Positions 21,959-30,950 of a stretch of 36,532 nucleotides of DNA are shown here, piece by piece. The stretch's first letter is position 1; each line of letters begins with the position of its first letter. The notes beneath the pieces were generated by a model, which worked only from the letters and a program-made list of their open reading frames with translations, did not search any database and was not told the origin of the DNA. This DNA is from an uncultured Eubacteriales bacterium (GTDB lineage Bacteria > Bacillota > Clostridia > Christensenellales > CAG-138). The DNA is taken from the NCBI GenBank assembly GCA_900318745.1, contig ONMC01000006.1:1-36532 (forward strand), given 5' to 3'. Position numbers and translations under genes: made by a program.

Positions 21959-23362
21959 TCAGTTCTCCTTCTTTTTCTTCATGCCGCCGAGGATCAGGTT
22001 CGTGAGAACGCCGAGGATCAGCGCGCATGCAACCGTCGTGAGGTTGACCTTGCCGAAGCTGACGGTGAGGCCGCCGACGCCCGCGATCAGGATCACGGAG
22101 ACGACGAACAGGTTGCGGTTGTCGTTCAGATCGACTTTCTGGATCATCTTGAGACCGGAGACCGCGATGAAGCCGTACAGTGCCATGCAGACGCCGCCCA
22201 TGACGCAGCTCGGGATCGTTGCGAGGAACGCTGCGAACGGTCCGATGAAGCTGATGACGAGCGCCATGATCGCAGTGCAGAGGATCGTGACCACGGATGC
22301 GTTGCCGGAGATCGCGACGCAGCCGATCGATTCGCCGTAGGTGGTGTTCGGGCAGCCGCCGAAGATCGCGCCTGCGAAGGAGCCGACGCCGTCGCCGAGC
22401 AGCGTGCGGTGCAGACCCGGATCCTCAAGCAGATCGACGTTGACGATCGTGGAGAGGTTTTTATGATCCGCAATGTGCTCCGCAAAGACGACGAACGCGA
22501 CCGGAACATATGCCACGAGCAGCGTGAGAATGTATGCACCGTTGATTTCGCCGATGCCCTTGAACGCGATCAGGAACGTGAAGTCCGGCACCGCGAAGAT
22601 CTTGACGCCGTTGAAGATCGAGAAATTGATGACCTGCAGCGCTTCGTTGCCTGTTGCGTTGCCGATCAGCGTGCAGACCGCCGCAACCGCGTAACCTGCG
22701 AGAATACCGATGATGAACGGGATCATCTTCAGCATCTTCTTGCCGTAGACCGAGCAGAGCATCGTGACGGCAAGCGTAATGAGACCGATGACGAGGCACA
22801 GATACGGCGATGCGTTCTGTACGTTGCTGACCGTTTCCGCAATCGCCGGCTGGCCTTCGACCATTTCGACGACATATTCGGTGACCGCATGGGTGACGTT
22901 GCCTTTGGTGAGATCGCCGATCGCGTTGCCCGCAAGCGAGAGACCGATGATCGCAACGATCGGTCCGATGACGATCGCCGGCATCAGCTTGTTGATCCAC
23001 TTAACGCCCGCGATCTTGACGATGATCGCGATGACGACATACACGAGACCCGCGAAGCATGCGCCGATGATCAGACCGAGATAACCGAGCTGCATCGAAA
23101 CGCCGCCGGCGAATGCCGCAGCCATCGAGCCGAGGAACGCGAACGAGCTTCCGAGGAAGACCGGGCTTCTGAACTTCGTGAAGAGCAGATAAACGAGCGT
23201 GCCGACGCCCGCGCCGAACAGAGCAGCGGTAGAGCTCATGCCGTGGCCGACGATTGCCGGGACCGCGATGGTCGCCGCCATGATGGCAAGCAGCTGCTGC
23301 AGTGCGAACAGAAGCACCTGACCGAATTTCGGTTTGTCCTTAATGTTGTAGACCAGATTCAT
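21959..23362 (-). CDS. uraA: Uracil permease (NCS2 family)
   Basis: 467 aa from ATG 23360-23362 with GGGAGG upstream. About 14 hydrophobic segments fit the NCS2 fold. UraA-type marks are FAEHIADHKNLS, and GDGVGSFAGAIFGGCPNTTYGESIG, in which family members usually have GGPANTTYGENIG; the CP for PA change is a local variation. It imports uracil with protons. It lies after pyrR with a 63-base gap holding only an AACCGC/GCGGTT hairpin without a T run, so both are probably controlled by the PyrR attenuator. Confidence 0.92.
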   Translation of the reverse strand: MNLVYNIKDKPKFGQVLLFALQQLLAIMAATIAVPAIVGHGMSSTAALFGAGVGTLVYLLFTKFRSPVFLGSSFAFLGSMAAAFAGGVSMQLGYLGLIIGACFAGLVYVVIAIIVKIAGVKWINKLMPAIVIGPIVAIIGLSLAGNAIGDLTKGNVTHAVTEYVVEMVEGQPAIAETVSNVQNASPYLCLVIGLITLAVTMLCSVYGKKMLKMIPFIIGILAGYAVAAVCTLIGNATGNEALQVINFSIFNGVKIFAVPDFTFLIAFKGIGEINGAYILTLLVAYVPVAFVVFAEHIADHKNLSTIVNVDLLEDPGLHRTLLGDGVGSFAGAIFGGCPNTTYGESIGCVAISGNASVVTILCTAIMALVISFIGPFAAFLATIPSCVMGGVCMALYGFIAVSGLKMIQKVDLNDNRNLFVVSVILIAGVGGLTVSFGKVNLTTVACALILGVLTNLILGGMKKKKEN

Positions 23363-23425
23363 AATGTACCTCCCTGTGTCCTTTTATTATGCTGTGTCTT
23401 TATCAGAACCGCTTTGCGGTTTGAT

Positions 23426-23965
23426 TCATTCGGTTTTGCGCCGGAGCGCGATCTCGTTGACTCCGTCGGTCTCTTCCATACGCACGGCGACGAACTCCTC
23501 GCGCGAAGTCGGGATGTTCTTTCCCACATAATTTGCGGAGATCGGCAGTTCTCTGTGTCCGCGGTCAACCGCCACGCACAGACGGATCGCCGCGGGTCTG
23601 CCCCGCTCGATCAGCGCGTCCATTGCCGCGCGTGCGGTGCGTCCGGTGTAGAGCACGTCGTCGACGAGCACGATCACCTTGCCGTTCACATCGAACGGAA
23701 TATCCGAGCCATGCACCTGCGGCATCGGAAAAAGTTCCTTTAAATCGTCGCGATACAGCGTGATATCCAGCGCGCCGAGAACGACTCTGATCTCGGAAAA
23801 ACGCTCGATGTTCGCTTTCAGACGCTGTGCCAAAGGCACGCCGCGGCGCTTGATCCCGACGAGGTACAGTTCGCCGACGCTGCCGTTTCCCTCGATGATC
23901 TCGTGGGCGAGCCGCATCAGCATACGATCCATCGCCTGCGCATCGATGAGCTTGTGTTCTTCCAT
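23426..23965 (-). CDS. pyrR: Bifunctional pyr operon attenuator / uracil phosphoribosyltransferase PyrR
   Basis: 179 aa from ATG 23963-23965, GGAGGG upstream. The frame runs further up to 24190, but that part is the RNA leader. The PRPP-binding loop VIVLVDDVLYTGRTARAAMDAL (about residues 98-117; VDDVLYTGRT is the core) and the early LVGIKRRGVPLAQRL segment are typical. With UMP bound, PyrR grips a hairpin in its own leader and permits a terminator to form, shutting off pyrimidine genes; it also has weak uracil phosphoribosyltransferase activity. Here the controlled unit is pyrR-uraA; no de novo biosynthesis gene is in the window. Confidence 0.95.
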   Translation of the reverse strand: MEEHKLIDAQAMDRMLMRLAHEIIEGNGSVGELYLVGIKRRGVPLAQRLKANIERFSEIRVVLGALDITLYRDDLKELFPMPQVHGSDIPFDVNGKVIVLVDDVLYTGRTARAAMDALIERGRPAAIRLCVAVDRGHRELPISANYVGKNIPTSREEFVAVRMEETDGVNEIALRRKTE

Positions 23966-23976
23966 CGCGCCCTCCG

Positions 23977-24008
23977 AAATAAAAGTCCTGCCGCATGCAC
24001 GGCAGGAC
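23977..24008 (-). terminator. Attenuator terminator in the pyrR leader
   Basis: On the minus strand GTCCTGCCG/CGGCAGGAC, a perfect 9-bp stem with loop TGCATG, followed by TTTTATTT. It lies between promoter and start codon, so it must be conditional. Confidence 0.9.
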
Positions 24009-24036
24009 AGAATTGCTCTTTCAGCGTTGTATGTTG

Positions 24037-24070
24037 ACCTTGCCGGCATCTCGTACCGAATTAAAGGATC
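24037..24070 (-). promoter_or_regulatory. PyrR-binding RNA element (antiantiterminator) in the pyrR leader
   Basis: On the minus strand CCTT/AAGG and CGG/CCG helices enclose a loop with the sequence TACGAGATG, close to the known PyrR recognition hairpin (GAGA in the loop, CCTTTAAT before it). The 3' side, CGGCAAGG (24038-24045), can alternatively pair with CCTGCCG in the terminator's 5' arm (24000-24008). When PyrR-UMP holds the hairpin, that segment is locked away and the terminator forms; without PyrR the antiterminator wins. Confidence 0.8.
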
Positions 24071-24087
24071 ATTTTTTGATCTTCGGT

Positions 24088-24116
24088 ATCTTACCACAAC
24101 ATTTAGCGCTTGTAAA
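24088..24116 (-). promoter_or_regulatory. Promoter of pyrR-uraA
   Basis: On the minus strand TTTACA (24111-24116), 17-base spacer, TAAGAT (24088-24093) with TGG before it. It places the transcript start near 24081, giving a leader of about 115 bases. Confidence 0.75.
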
Positions 24117-24192
24117 GACCTAATATCATATATCATGTCGTTTTTCGGCGAACCGGCGTCTTCATTCTTTGCGTATTTTTCCGAATTCACAG

Positions 24193-24221
24193 TTGCAGTT
24201 GTGCAGTGTTTATGGTAAAAT
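24193..24221 (+). promoter_or_regulatory. Promoter of the DUF4364-pcrA-ligA operon
   Basis: TTGCAG (24193-24198), 17-base spacer, TAAAAT (24216-24221) with TGG before it. It is divergent from the pyrR promoter, with about 76 bases of AT-richer DNA between the two -35 boxes. Confidence 0.7.
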
Positions 24222-24243
24222 TAATCATCTTCGGAGGTGTGTG

Positions 24244-24783
24244 ATGCCATATTTTACGCACGGTGAAACCAAGTATAAACTGATCGTCCTGTATATCGTC
24301 TCGCATGCGGGACCGATGATCACGTCCGATCAGCTGTATCGCACGGCGGTCCTCAACAGTTCGATGGACTGGTTTGCCTTTCAGAACGTTGTAAACGAGC
24401 TCGAAGAGGACGGCATGCTTGCCTGTGTGCGCAAGCTGTACGGCGACTGCTACGGGATCACGGATTCCGGCCGCGATGCGCTCGATATGTTCGAAAAGAC
24501 CGTTCCCGCGGACGAGCGCCGTAAACTCGATGCCTATCTTGCGGACAATCGCGACCTCTTTGCGCGCGAGACACAGCTTTCGAGCCGGATCGAGCAGCAG
24601 CCGGACGGTTCGTTTACGCTGCATCTGTATGTTGCGGAGCGCGATCGCGTGGTATTTTCGGTGTCGCTCGACACGGCTTCCGAGGAGCAGGCGATCGAGA
24701 TGCGCAGCCACTGGGACGAATGCAGCGAATCGATTTATAATTTTGTTTGGGACGTTCTGCTGAACCGGCAGACACAGAAGTGA
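24244..24783 (+). CDS. DUF4364 family protein
   Basis: 179 aa from ATG 24244; GGAGG is 7 bases upstream (a GTG at 24241 is possible). The first 75 residues look like a winged helix: KYKLIVLYIVSHAGPMITSDQLYR, WFAFQNVVNELEEDGML and YGITDSGRDALDMF. The rest (LHLYVAERDRVVFSVSLDTAS) is a small alpha/beta part. This matches DUF4364, found mainly in Clostridia and presumed regulatory; its function is not established. It begins an operon that continues with pcrA after 7 bases. Confidence 0.85.
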   Translation: MPYFTHGETKYKLIVLYIVSHAGPMITSDQLYRTAVLNSSMDWFAFQNVVNELEEDGMLACVRKLYGDCYGITDSGRDALDMFEKTVPADERRKLDAYLADNRDLFARETQLSSRIEQQPDGSFTLHLYVAERDRVVFSVSLDTASEEQAIEMRSHWDECSESIYNFVWDVLLNRQTQK

Positions 24784-24790
24784 GGGAAGC

Positions 24791-27016
24791 ATGGATCTTG
24801 AGAAACTGAATCCGCAGCAAAGAGAAGCCGTTACGACCACAGAGGGTCCGCTTTTGATCCTCGCAGGCGCAGGCAGCGGAAAAACGCGCGTGCTGACGCA
24901 CCGTATCGCGTATCTGATCGAAGAAAAAGACGTTGCGCCGTTTCGGATCCTCGCTCTGACCTTCACGAATAAAGCGGCAAAGGAAATGCGCGAGCGCGTG
25001 GACGCGCTCGTCTCGACCGACGCACACTCCATTTGGGTCGCGACCTTCCACGGCTTCTGCGCGCGGCTGTTGTCGATGGAGATCGATAAGCTCGGTTACG
25101 GAAAGACGTTCATTATTTATGATGAGCAGGATCAGCAATCGCTGATCGGACACTGCATCAAGGATCTGAATCTCAACGATAAAATTTACACGAAGCGCAT
25201 GCTCTCCGGCATCTTTTCGCATGCGAAAAACCACTCGCTCTCCCCTCTCGCTTTTTTGCGCGAGACCGGACAGCCGACCCAGGTGATCGACGCGTTCCAA
25301 TTGTATGAGAAGCGTCTGAAGGAAGCGAATGCGCTTGACTTCGACGATCTGCTGCTTTGCACGATCCGACTGTTTGAAATGTGCCCCGACGTGCTCGAAA
25401 AGTATCGCGAGCGGTTCCGCTACATTCTGGTCGACGAGTATCAGGACACGAACCTTGCGCAGTATCATATTGTGAACCTGCTTGCAAAGGTGCATCGCAA
25501 CCTCTGCGTGGTCGGCGACGACGACCAGAGCATTTACGCCTGGCGCGGCGCGGACATCCGCAATATTCTGGAATTCGAAAAGGACTTCGAAGGCTGCAAG
25601 GTCATTCGACTCGAACAGAACTACCGTTCGACCGAACGGATCCTCGACGCGGCGAACGCGGTCATTCACAACAACAAAGGTCGAAAGGAAAAAACGCTCT
25701 GGACCGCCGAAAAGGGCGGCGAGCCGATCGACGTACACGAAGCGAACGACGAGCGCGACGAGGCGTATTATATCTGCTCGCGCATCGCGAACGCGGCTCG
25801 GCTCGGAAGCCGCTACGACGACTTTGCGATCCTCTACCGCACGCATGCGCAAAGCCGTGTGCTCGAAATGCAGCTCAAAAGCTTTCTGATCCCGTATCGC
25901 GTATACGGCGGCGTATCGTTCTTCTCGCGCGCGGAGGTCAAGGACATCCTCGCCTATCTGCGTCTGATCCTGAATCCCGCGGACGACGAGGCGTTTTTGC
26001 GGGCGGTCAATCTGCCGCCGCGCGGCATCGGCGCAAAGAGCATCGTGGATCTTGTCAACAATGCGCACGCACGCGGCATTCCGTTTATGAGCGCCGCCAT
26101 CGATTCGGGTGATCTTCCTGCGAGAACGGCGGCGAAGTTTTTCCCGTTCCTTGATCTGTTTCAGGATCTGTACGAGCAGTTCGACCGGCTGCCGCTCTCG
26201 GAGTTTACGCGCTTGCTGCTCGATCGGATCAAGTATGACGCATACCTCAAAGACGATAAAAAAGAGAACTACGAATCGCGTGCGGAAACCGTCGAGGAGT
26301 TCGTCGGCTACATCGAGGAATTCGAACGCGGCTATACCGCGGACGACGGCAACGTGCTGCAATCGTTTTTGACGAACGTCGCCCTGTTTTCGCAGGCGGA
26401 CAACGTGGACGAATCGAACGGCTGTGTGAATCTGATGACGCTGCACGCCGCAAAAGGTCTGGAGTTTCCGAATGTGTTCCTGTGCGGGCTCGAAGAAGGG
26501 CTGTTTCCGTCCGGACAGTCGATCTACGACGATGACAAGCTCGAGGAGGAACGGCGGCTGTGCTATGTCGGCGTAACGCGCGCAAGAAAGCGGCTGTACC
26601 TTTCCTATGCCAGAGAGCGCACGCTGTACGGGCGGACCGAACCGGCGGTGCCTTCACGTTTTCTGAGTGAGATGGGCGACACGATCCGAATGCCCGGCGC
26701 CGCAAAGCCGCGTACAGGCGCGGCCTATTCGCACGAAACGCCTGCGCGTACCGGGTTCTTTACCGCGTCGATCACTCCCAAACGCCGCGAAGCGCCGGCT
26801 CCCGTTATCGGCACGAAACCGGATGCGCCGAAGGCGCCGACGAAACTGTTTGCCGGCAAAGCGGGCGATCGCGTGCGGCACAAAGTGTTCGGCGACGGGT
26901 CGATCCTCGGCACCGAAGGCAGCGGTTCTTCGATGATCGTGCAGATCCGATTCGACAACGGCAGTATCAAAAAGCTGGCGGCGGGTTTTGCGCCGCTCGA
27001 AATACTGGAGAAATAA
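24791..27016 (+). CDS. pcrA: ATP-dependent DNA helicase PcrA (UvrD/Rep family)
   Basis: 741 aa, normal for PcrA. Superfamily 1A helicase motifs in order: LNPQQREAV (Q motif), AGAGSGKT (Walker A, Lys31), TFTNKAAKEM (Ia), VDEYQDTN (Walker B), VVGDDDQSIYAWRGA (III), LEQNYRS (IV), TLHAAKGLEFPNVFL (V) and VGVTRARKRL (VI). A C-terminal beta-domain (GDRVRHKVFGDGSI) is like the RNA polymerase-contacting tail of PcrA. It unwinds 3' to 5' in repair and in clearing proteins from DNA. ligA begins one base after its stop codon. Confidence 0.97.
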   Translation: MDLEKLNPQQREAVTTTEGPLLILAGAGSGKTRVLTHRIAYLIEEKDVAPFRILALTFTNKAAKEMRERVDALVSTDAHSIWVATFHGFCARLLSMEIDKLGYGKTFIIYDEQDQQSLIGHCIKDLNLNDKIYTKRMLSGIFSHAKNHSLSPLAFLRETGQPTQVIDAFQLYEKRLKEANALDFDDLLLCTIRLFEMCPDVLEKYRERFRYILVDEYQDTNLAQYHIVNLLAKVHRNLCVVGDDDQSIYAWRGADIRNILEFEKDFEGCKVIRLEQNYRSTERILDAANAVIHNNKGRKEKTLWTAEKGGEPIDVHEANDERDEAYYICSRIANAARLGSRYDDFAILYRTHAQSRVLEMQLKSFLIPYRVYGGVSFFSRAEVKDILAYLRLILNPADDEAFLRAVNLPPRGIGAKSIVDLVNNAHARGIPFMSAAIDSGDLPARTAAKFFPFLDLFQDLYEQFDRLPLSEFTRLLLDRIKYDAYLKDDKKENYESRAETVEEFVGYIEEFERGYTADDGNVLQSFLTNVALFSQADNVDESNGCVNLMTLHAAKGLEFPNVFLCGLEEGLFPSGQSIYDDDKLEEERRLCYVGVTRARKRLYLSYARERTLYGRTEPAVPSRFLSEMGDTIRMPGAAKPRTGAAYSHETPARTGFFTASITPKRREAPAPVIGTKPDAPKAPTKLFAGKAGDRVRHKVFGDGSILGTEGSGSSMIVQIRFDNGSIKKLAAGFAPLEILEK

Positions 27017-27017
27017 C

Positions 27018-28970
27018 ATGGATCGACAAATCGAACTCGTTCGGCTTCTGAACCGGTACGCGGCCGCCTACTACGAACAGGATGCGCCGCTGGTTTCCGA
27101 CGCCGAATATGACGCGCTGTACGATGAGCTTCAAAAGCTCGAAGCAGAATCCGGCGTCGTGACACCGGACAGTCCCACGCTGCGCGTCGGCGGCGCGCCG
27201 CTCAAGAACTTTGAACAGCATACGCATCTCGGCAGGCTGTGGAGTCTCGACAAGGTCCGCACGCCCGAAGCGCTCGGCGATTTCATCCGCAAGGTCACCG
27301 CAGCTTCCCCCGTCCCGCCCGTATTCGGACTCGAATACAAGTTTGACGGACTGACCGTGAATCTGACCTATGACAACGGCGTGCTCGTGCAGGGTGCGAC
27401 GCGCGGCAACGGCGTAACCGGCGAGGCCATTCTTCCGCAGATCCGCACGATCCGCTCGGTCCCGCTTACGATCCCGTTCAAGGGACGCATCGAAGTGCAG
27501 GGCGAATGCATCATGCGGCTTTCCGTGCTGGAGGCATACAACCGCACGGCAACGGAACCGCTGAAAAACGCGCGCAATGCGGCGGCAGGCGCGCTGCGCA
27601 ACCTCGATCCCGCCGTCACCGCGGCGCGAAAGCTCGACGTGTTCTGCTACAACGTCGGCTACATCGAAGGAAAAGAACTGCATACGCAGCAGGAAATGCT
27701 GGCGTTTCTGAAAGAAAACGGCTTGCCCGTCTGCCCGTTCGTGCGGTATCTGACCGGCGCAGATGAGATCCTCGACGAGATCGACGAGGCCGCGAAGCGC
27801 CGCGGTACGCTCGATTTTCTGATCGACGGCATGGTCGTGAAGGTAACGGACTTTGCGCTGCGTGAAGCGCTGGGCGCAACCGAAAAATTCCCGCGGTGGG
27901 CGATGGCGTATAAGTTTGCCGCCGAAGAGCTGACCGCGACGGTCAACGACGTCACCTGGGAGGTCGGCAGGACCGGCAAGCTGACGCCGCTTGCGCACAT
28001 CGACCCGGTCGAGTTTTCCGGCGTGACCGTCAAAAAGGCGACGCTGAACAACTGGGACGACGTGCAGAGAAAGCGCGTCGGCATCGGCTCGCGCGTGTTC
28101 ATCCGAAGAAGCAACGACGTGATCCCGGAGATCCTCGGCGCGGTGCCGGACGACGTTCCGCTGCGTCCGGTCGAAAAACCTGCGGTCTGTCCGCAGTGCG
28201 GCGCGCACGTCGAAATGCGCGGCGCGCATCTCTATTGTACGAACTCGCTTTCCTGCCGTCCGCAGATTGCGGCACGGCTCGAGCATTACGCCTCGCGCGA
28301 TGCGATGGACATCGACACCTTTGCGGGAAAGACCGCAGAACAGCTGATCGACGCGTTCGGCATCACGACGATCCCCGAGCTTTACGCGCTCTCGCACGAA
28401 CAGCTTGCCGCGCTCGATCGATTCGGGCACAAAAAAGCGCAGAATCTTCTGGATGCGCTTGAAGCGAGCAAGCACCGTCCGCTTTCGGCATTCCTCTATG
28501 CGCTCGGCATCCCGAACGTCGGAACAAAGACCGCGCGCGACCTTGCGAACACATTCGGAACGCTCGACGCCGTGCGGCATGCATCATTCGACGAACTGAA
28601 TGCGATCGACGACGTCGGCGACGTCGTGGCGAAGGATGTGTACGACTTCTTCCGCGATCCGCGCATCGGTGCGCAGATCGATCTGCTGCTGGAACACGGC
28701 GTGCAGCCCGAGGATGCGCATAAGATCGCATCCGACGGACTCCCGTTTTCGGGTATGACCGTCGTTATCACCGGTACGCTCGCCTCGCTCTCGCGCCGCG
28801 AAGCCGAAGCACTTGTCGAACAAAACGGCGGCAAGGCGGCCGGCAGCGTATCGAAAAAGACCTCGTTCGTGGTCGTCGGCGAAAGCGCCGGCAGCAAAGC
28901 GGACAAGGCGCAGGCGCTCGGCATCCCGATGCTGAGCGAAACGGAATTTTTGAATAAGCTCGGAAAATGA
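27018..28970 (+). CDS. ligA: NAD-dependent DNA ligase
   Basis: 650 aa from ATG 27018. Domains in order: Ia/NAD binding (AAYYEQDAPLVSDAEYD), adenylation with Lys108 in EYKFDG (usually KLDG or KIDG), OB fold (KLTPLAHIDPVEFSGVTV), a zinc finger with Cys-x2-Cys (CPQCG) and later YCTNSLSC, helix-hairpin-helix repeats (ELYALSHEQLAALDRFG, GIPNVGTKTARDLA), and a BRCT domain at about 585-650. It seals nicks in replication and repair. It overlaps the next gene by 4 bases (ATGA). pcrA-ligA is a widespread Gram-positive gene pair. Confidence 0.97.
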   Translation: MDRQIELVRLLNRYAAAYYEQDAPLVSDAEYDALYDELQKLEAESGVVTPDSPTLRVGGAPLKNFEQHTHLGRLWSLDKVRTPEALGDFIRKVTAASPVPPVFGLEYKFDGLTVNLTYDNGVLVQGATRGNGVTGEAILPQIRTIRSVPLTIPFKGRIEVQGECIMRLSVLEAYNRTATEPLKNARNAAAGALRNLDPAVTAARKLDVFCYNVGYIEGKELHTQQEMLAFLKENGLPVCPFVRYLTGADEILDEIDEAAKRRGTLDFLIDGMVVKVTDFALREALGATEKFPRWAMAYKFAAEELTATVNDVTWEVGRTGKLTPLAHIDPVEFSGVTVKKATLNNWDDVQRKRVGIGSRVFIRRSNDVIPEILGAVPDDVPLRPVEKPAVCPQCGAHVEMRGAHLYCTNSLSCRPQIAARLEHYASRDAMDIDTFAGKTAEQLIDAFGITTIPELYALSHEQLAALDRFGHKKAQNLLDALEASKHRPLSAFLYALGIPNVGTKTARDLANTFGTLDAVRHASFDELNAIDDVGDVVAKDVYDFFRDPRIGAQIDLLLEHGVQPEDAHKIASDGLPFSGMTVVITGTLASLSRREAEALVEQNGGKAAGSVSKKTSFVVVGESAGSKADKAQALGIPMLSETEFLNKLGK

Positions 28971-29929
28971 AACTCGGAAAACTGGACAACGATACGCTGA
29001 AACGGCGGATCCTCGATAAATTTCAAAAAACACGTTCGGAGTCGTTCGGCGCGCCGCGCATCGGCATGGACTGCGCGATGCTCGATTTCGGCGGCGATCT
29101 CATCGTGACAAGCTGCGACCCCATCACCTCCGCCGACTGGAAACACATCGGCGCGCTTTCCGTGCACGTCAACTGCAACGACGCGGCGGCAGGCGGCGCG
29201 GAACCGGTCGGTCTTCTGGTGACGCTTCTGCTTCCGCCGGATGCAACCGAAGAAATGATCGATCGGATCGCGGATGATCTGCAGGAAGCGGCAATCGCCG
29301 CGAACGTCGACGTCCTCGGCGGTCATACCGAAGTGACGGACGCCGTGACGCGCGTCACCACCTGCACGACCGTACTTGCAAAAGCGCCGCACGGCGCGGT
29401 TTTGAAAGGCGCCGTCCCGGGCGATGCGATCGTGATGACTAAGTGGGCGGGACTTGAGGGCACAATGCTGCTCGCAACCGATTTTCGGGATCGCCTTTCG
29501 GACCTCCCCGACGCTCTTCTGTCGTCGGCACAATCGTTTTCCCGATTCCTGTCCGTCGTCCCGGAAAGCCGCATCGCGATCGCAAACGGCGCGCATGCGA
29601 TGCACGACGTCACCGAAGGCGGCGTGCTTGGCGCGGTGTGGGAACTTGCGGCGCAAACGCACTGCGGCGCGATCGTCGTGCGCGATGCGATCCCCGTTCG
29701 TGAAGAAACGGCGCGCATCACCGAACGGTTCGGGATCGACCCTCTGCGGCTCATCGCCAGCGGATCGATGCTGATCGCATGTCCCGACGGCACCCGGATG
29801 ACGGGTGCGCTGAATCAGGCCGGCATACCTGCGGTCGTGATCGGACGCGTGACGGAGAACGGCTTCGCCTTTTCGAACGGCACTCCGCTTGACCCGCCCG
29901 GTGCGGATGAGCTTTACCGTCTCTTTTAA
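28967..29929 (+). CDS. AIR synthase-related protein (PurM/HypE/ThiL superfamily)
   Basis: 320 aa. The ATG overlaps the ligA stop. The fold signature is clear: MDCAMLDFGGDLIVTSCDPIT (metal/ATP loop), SVHVNCNDAAAGGAEPVGLLVTLLLP, VDVLGGHTEVTDAV, and later AMHDVTEGGVLGAVWELA in the C-terminal half. HypE, PurM, SelD and ThiL share this ATP-dependent fold. The order of these motifs is closest to HypE-like or AIR-synthase-family proteins of unknown role. No hyp, thi, sel or pur neighbour is present; it sits between ligA and hflK. I do not assign a substrate. Confidence 0.85.
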   Translation: MKLGKLDNDTLKRRILDKFQKTRSESFGAPRIGMDCAMLDFGGDLIVTSCDPITSADWKHIGALSVHVNCNDAAAGGAEPVGLLVTLLLPPDATEEMIDRIADDLQEAAIAANVDVLGGHTEVTDAVTRVTTCTTVLAKAPHGAVLKGAVPGDAIVMTKWAGLEGTMLLATDFRDRLSDLPDALLSSAQSFSRFLSVVPESRIAIANGAHAMHDVTEGGVLGAVWELAAQTHCGAIVVRDAIPVREETARITERFGIDPLRLIASGSMLIACPDGTRMTGALNQAGIPAVVIGRVTENGFAFSNGTPLDPPGADELYRLF

Positions 29930-29940
29930 CCCATACGAAT

Positions 29941-29957
29941 CGAAAGCCGCGCTTTCG
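29941..29957. repeat. Perfect inverted repeat before hflK
   Basis: CGAAAGC-CGC-GCTTTCG, a 7-bp stem 15 bases before the hflK start with AAAGGAA after it. There is no T run, so it is more likely an mRNA stem-loop between cistrons than a terminator. Confidence 0.5.
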
Positions 29958-29971
29958 GGAAAGGAACGGAT

Positions 29972-30949
29972 ATGGAACAGAACATTCCGAAATACAAAGA
30001 GCCGAACCGCGGCCGGATCGCAAAGACGATTGCGATCGCGGGCGTGCTGGTCGTGCTTGGACTGATCCTCGTGTTCAGCTCGTTCTATGAGCTCAACGAG
30101 GACGAATTTGCGGTCATTACGACGTTCGGCAAAGCGTCGGTCGTCAGCGAACCGGGTCTGAAGATGAAGATCCCGTTCATTCAGCAGAAGCATTACGTGA
30201 GCAAGGCGACCAAGGGCTTTGCCATCGGCTACGATCTCAATACCGGCAGCTCGATCGATTCGGAATCGGTCATGATCACGGTGGACTACAACTTCGTCAA
30301 CGTCGACTTCTATGTCGAATACCGCGTCACCGATCCGGTCAAATACCTCTACAACTCGCAGGATCCGGTCGGCATTCTGAAAATGCTGTGCCAGTCCTAC
30401 ATTCGCGACACGATCGGTCTCTACCGCGTCGACGACGTGATCACGACCGGCAAGAGCGAGATTCAGGCGTCGATCAAGGACAAAATTCTGAACCGGCTCG
30501 AAAAGGAAGACCTCGGCATCACGCTCGTGAGCATCACGATTCAGGATGCGGAACCGCCGACAAGAGCCGTGCAGGAGGCGTTCAAGGCGGTCGAGACCGC
30601 CAAGCAGGATGCCGAGACTGCAACGAACAACGCGAACAAGTATGCGAACGAGGTTCTGCCCGCGGCAAAGGCGGATGCGGACGAAATCCTGCAGAGCGCC
30701 GAGGCGTACAAGACCGCGCGCATCAATGCGGCGAACGGTCAGGCATCGCGCTTTGCGCAGCTCTATCAGGAGTACGCGAAGTATCCGGAGATCACCAAAC
30801 AGCGTCTGTTCTACGAATCGATCAGCGCGATCTTCCCCGATATGAAGGTCATTATCATGGGCAAAGACGGCAACACCGTGCAGGCGGTTCTGCCGATCGA
30901 CAGCTTTGTTGCGCCGGACACTGCAAACGACGCGGAAGGAGGCAACTGA
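29972..30949 (+). CDS. hflK: HflK-like SPFH/band 7 membrane protein
   Basis: 325 aa. An N-terminal cytoplasmic stub is followed by one membrane helix (about 17-38), then a band 7 domain (EDEFAVITTFGKASVVSEPGLKMKIP, the region 44-70, then VDYNFVNVDFYVEYRVTDP) and an Ala/Glu/Lys coiled coil (about 200-255). With HflC it forms a large membrane cage that regulates FtsH protease in other bacteria. AAAGGAA precedes the ATG. The partner gene follows after one base. No ftsH is in the window. Confidence 0.85.
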   Translation: MEQNIPKYKEPNRGRIAKTIAIAGVLVVLGLILVFSSFYELNEDEFAVITTFGKASVVSEPGLKMKIPFIQQKHYVSKATKGFAIGYDLNTGSSIDSESVMITVDYNFVNVDFYVEYRVTDPVKYLYNSQDPVGILKMLCQSYIRDTIGLYRVDDVITTGKSEIQASIKDKILNRLEKEDLGITLVSITIQDAEPPTRAVQEAFKAVETAKQDAETATNNANKYANEVLPAAKADADEILQSAEAYKTARINAANGQASRFAQLYQEYAKYPEITKQRLFYESISAIFPDMKVIIMGKDGNTVQAVLPIDSFVAPDTANDAEGGN

Positions 30950-30950
30950 T

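Noticed and set aside
21806..23743. An open frame of 645 codons on the plus strand opposite uraA and its neighbours
   Set aside because: Composition is charged and repetitive, with no domain; the minus strand encodes a canonical uracil permease and M14 peptidase and includes the leader terminator.
23426..24190. A longer PyrR starting near 24190
   Set aside because: The added 75 residues would be translated from the promoter and attenuator leader; ATG 23965 has GGAGGG and matches the family N-terminus.
24614..26446. An open frame of 610 codons on the minus strand opposite pcrA
   Set aside because: Shadow of the helicase; no motif, no ribosome site, and it would run through DUF4364.
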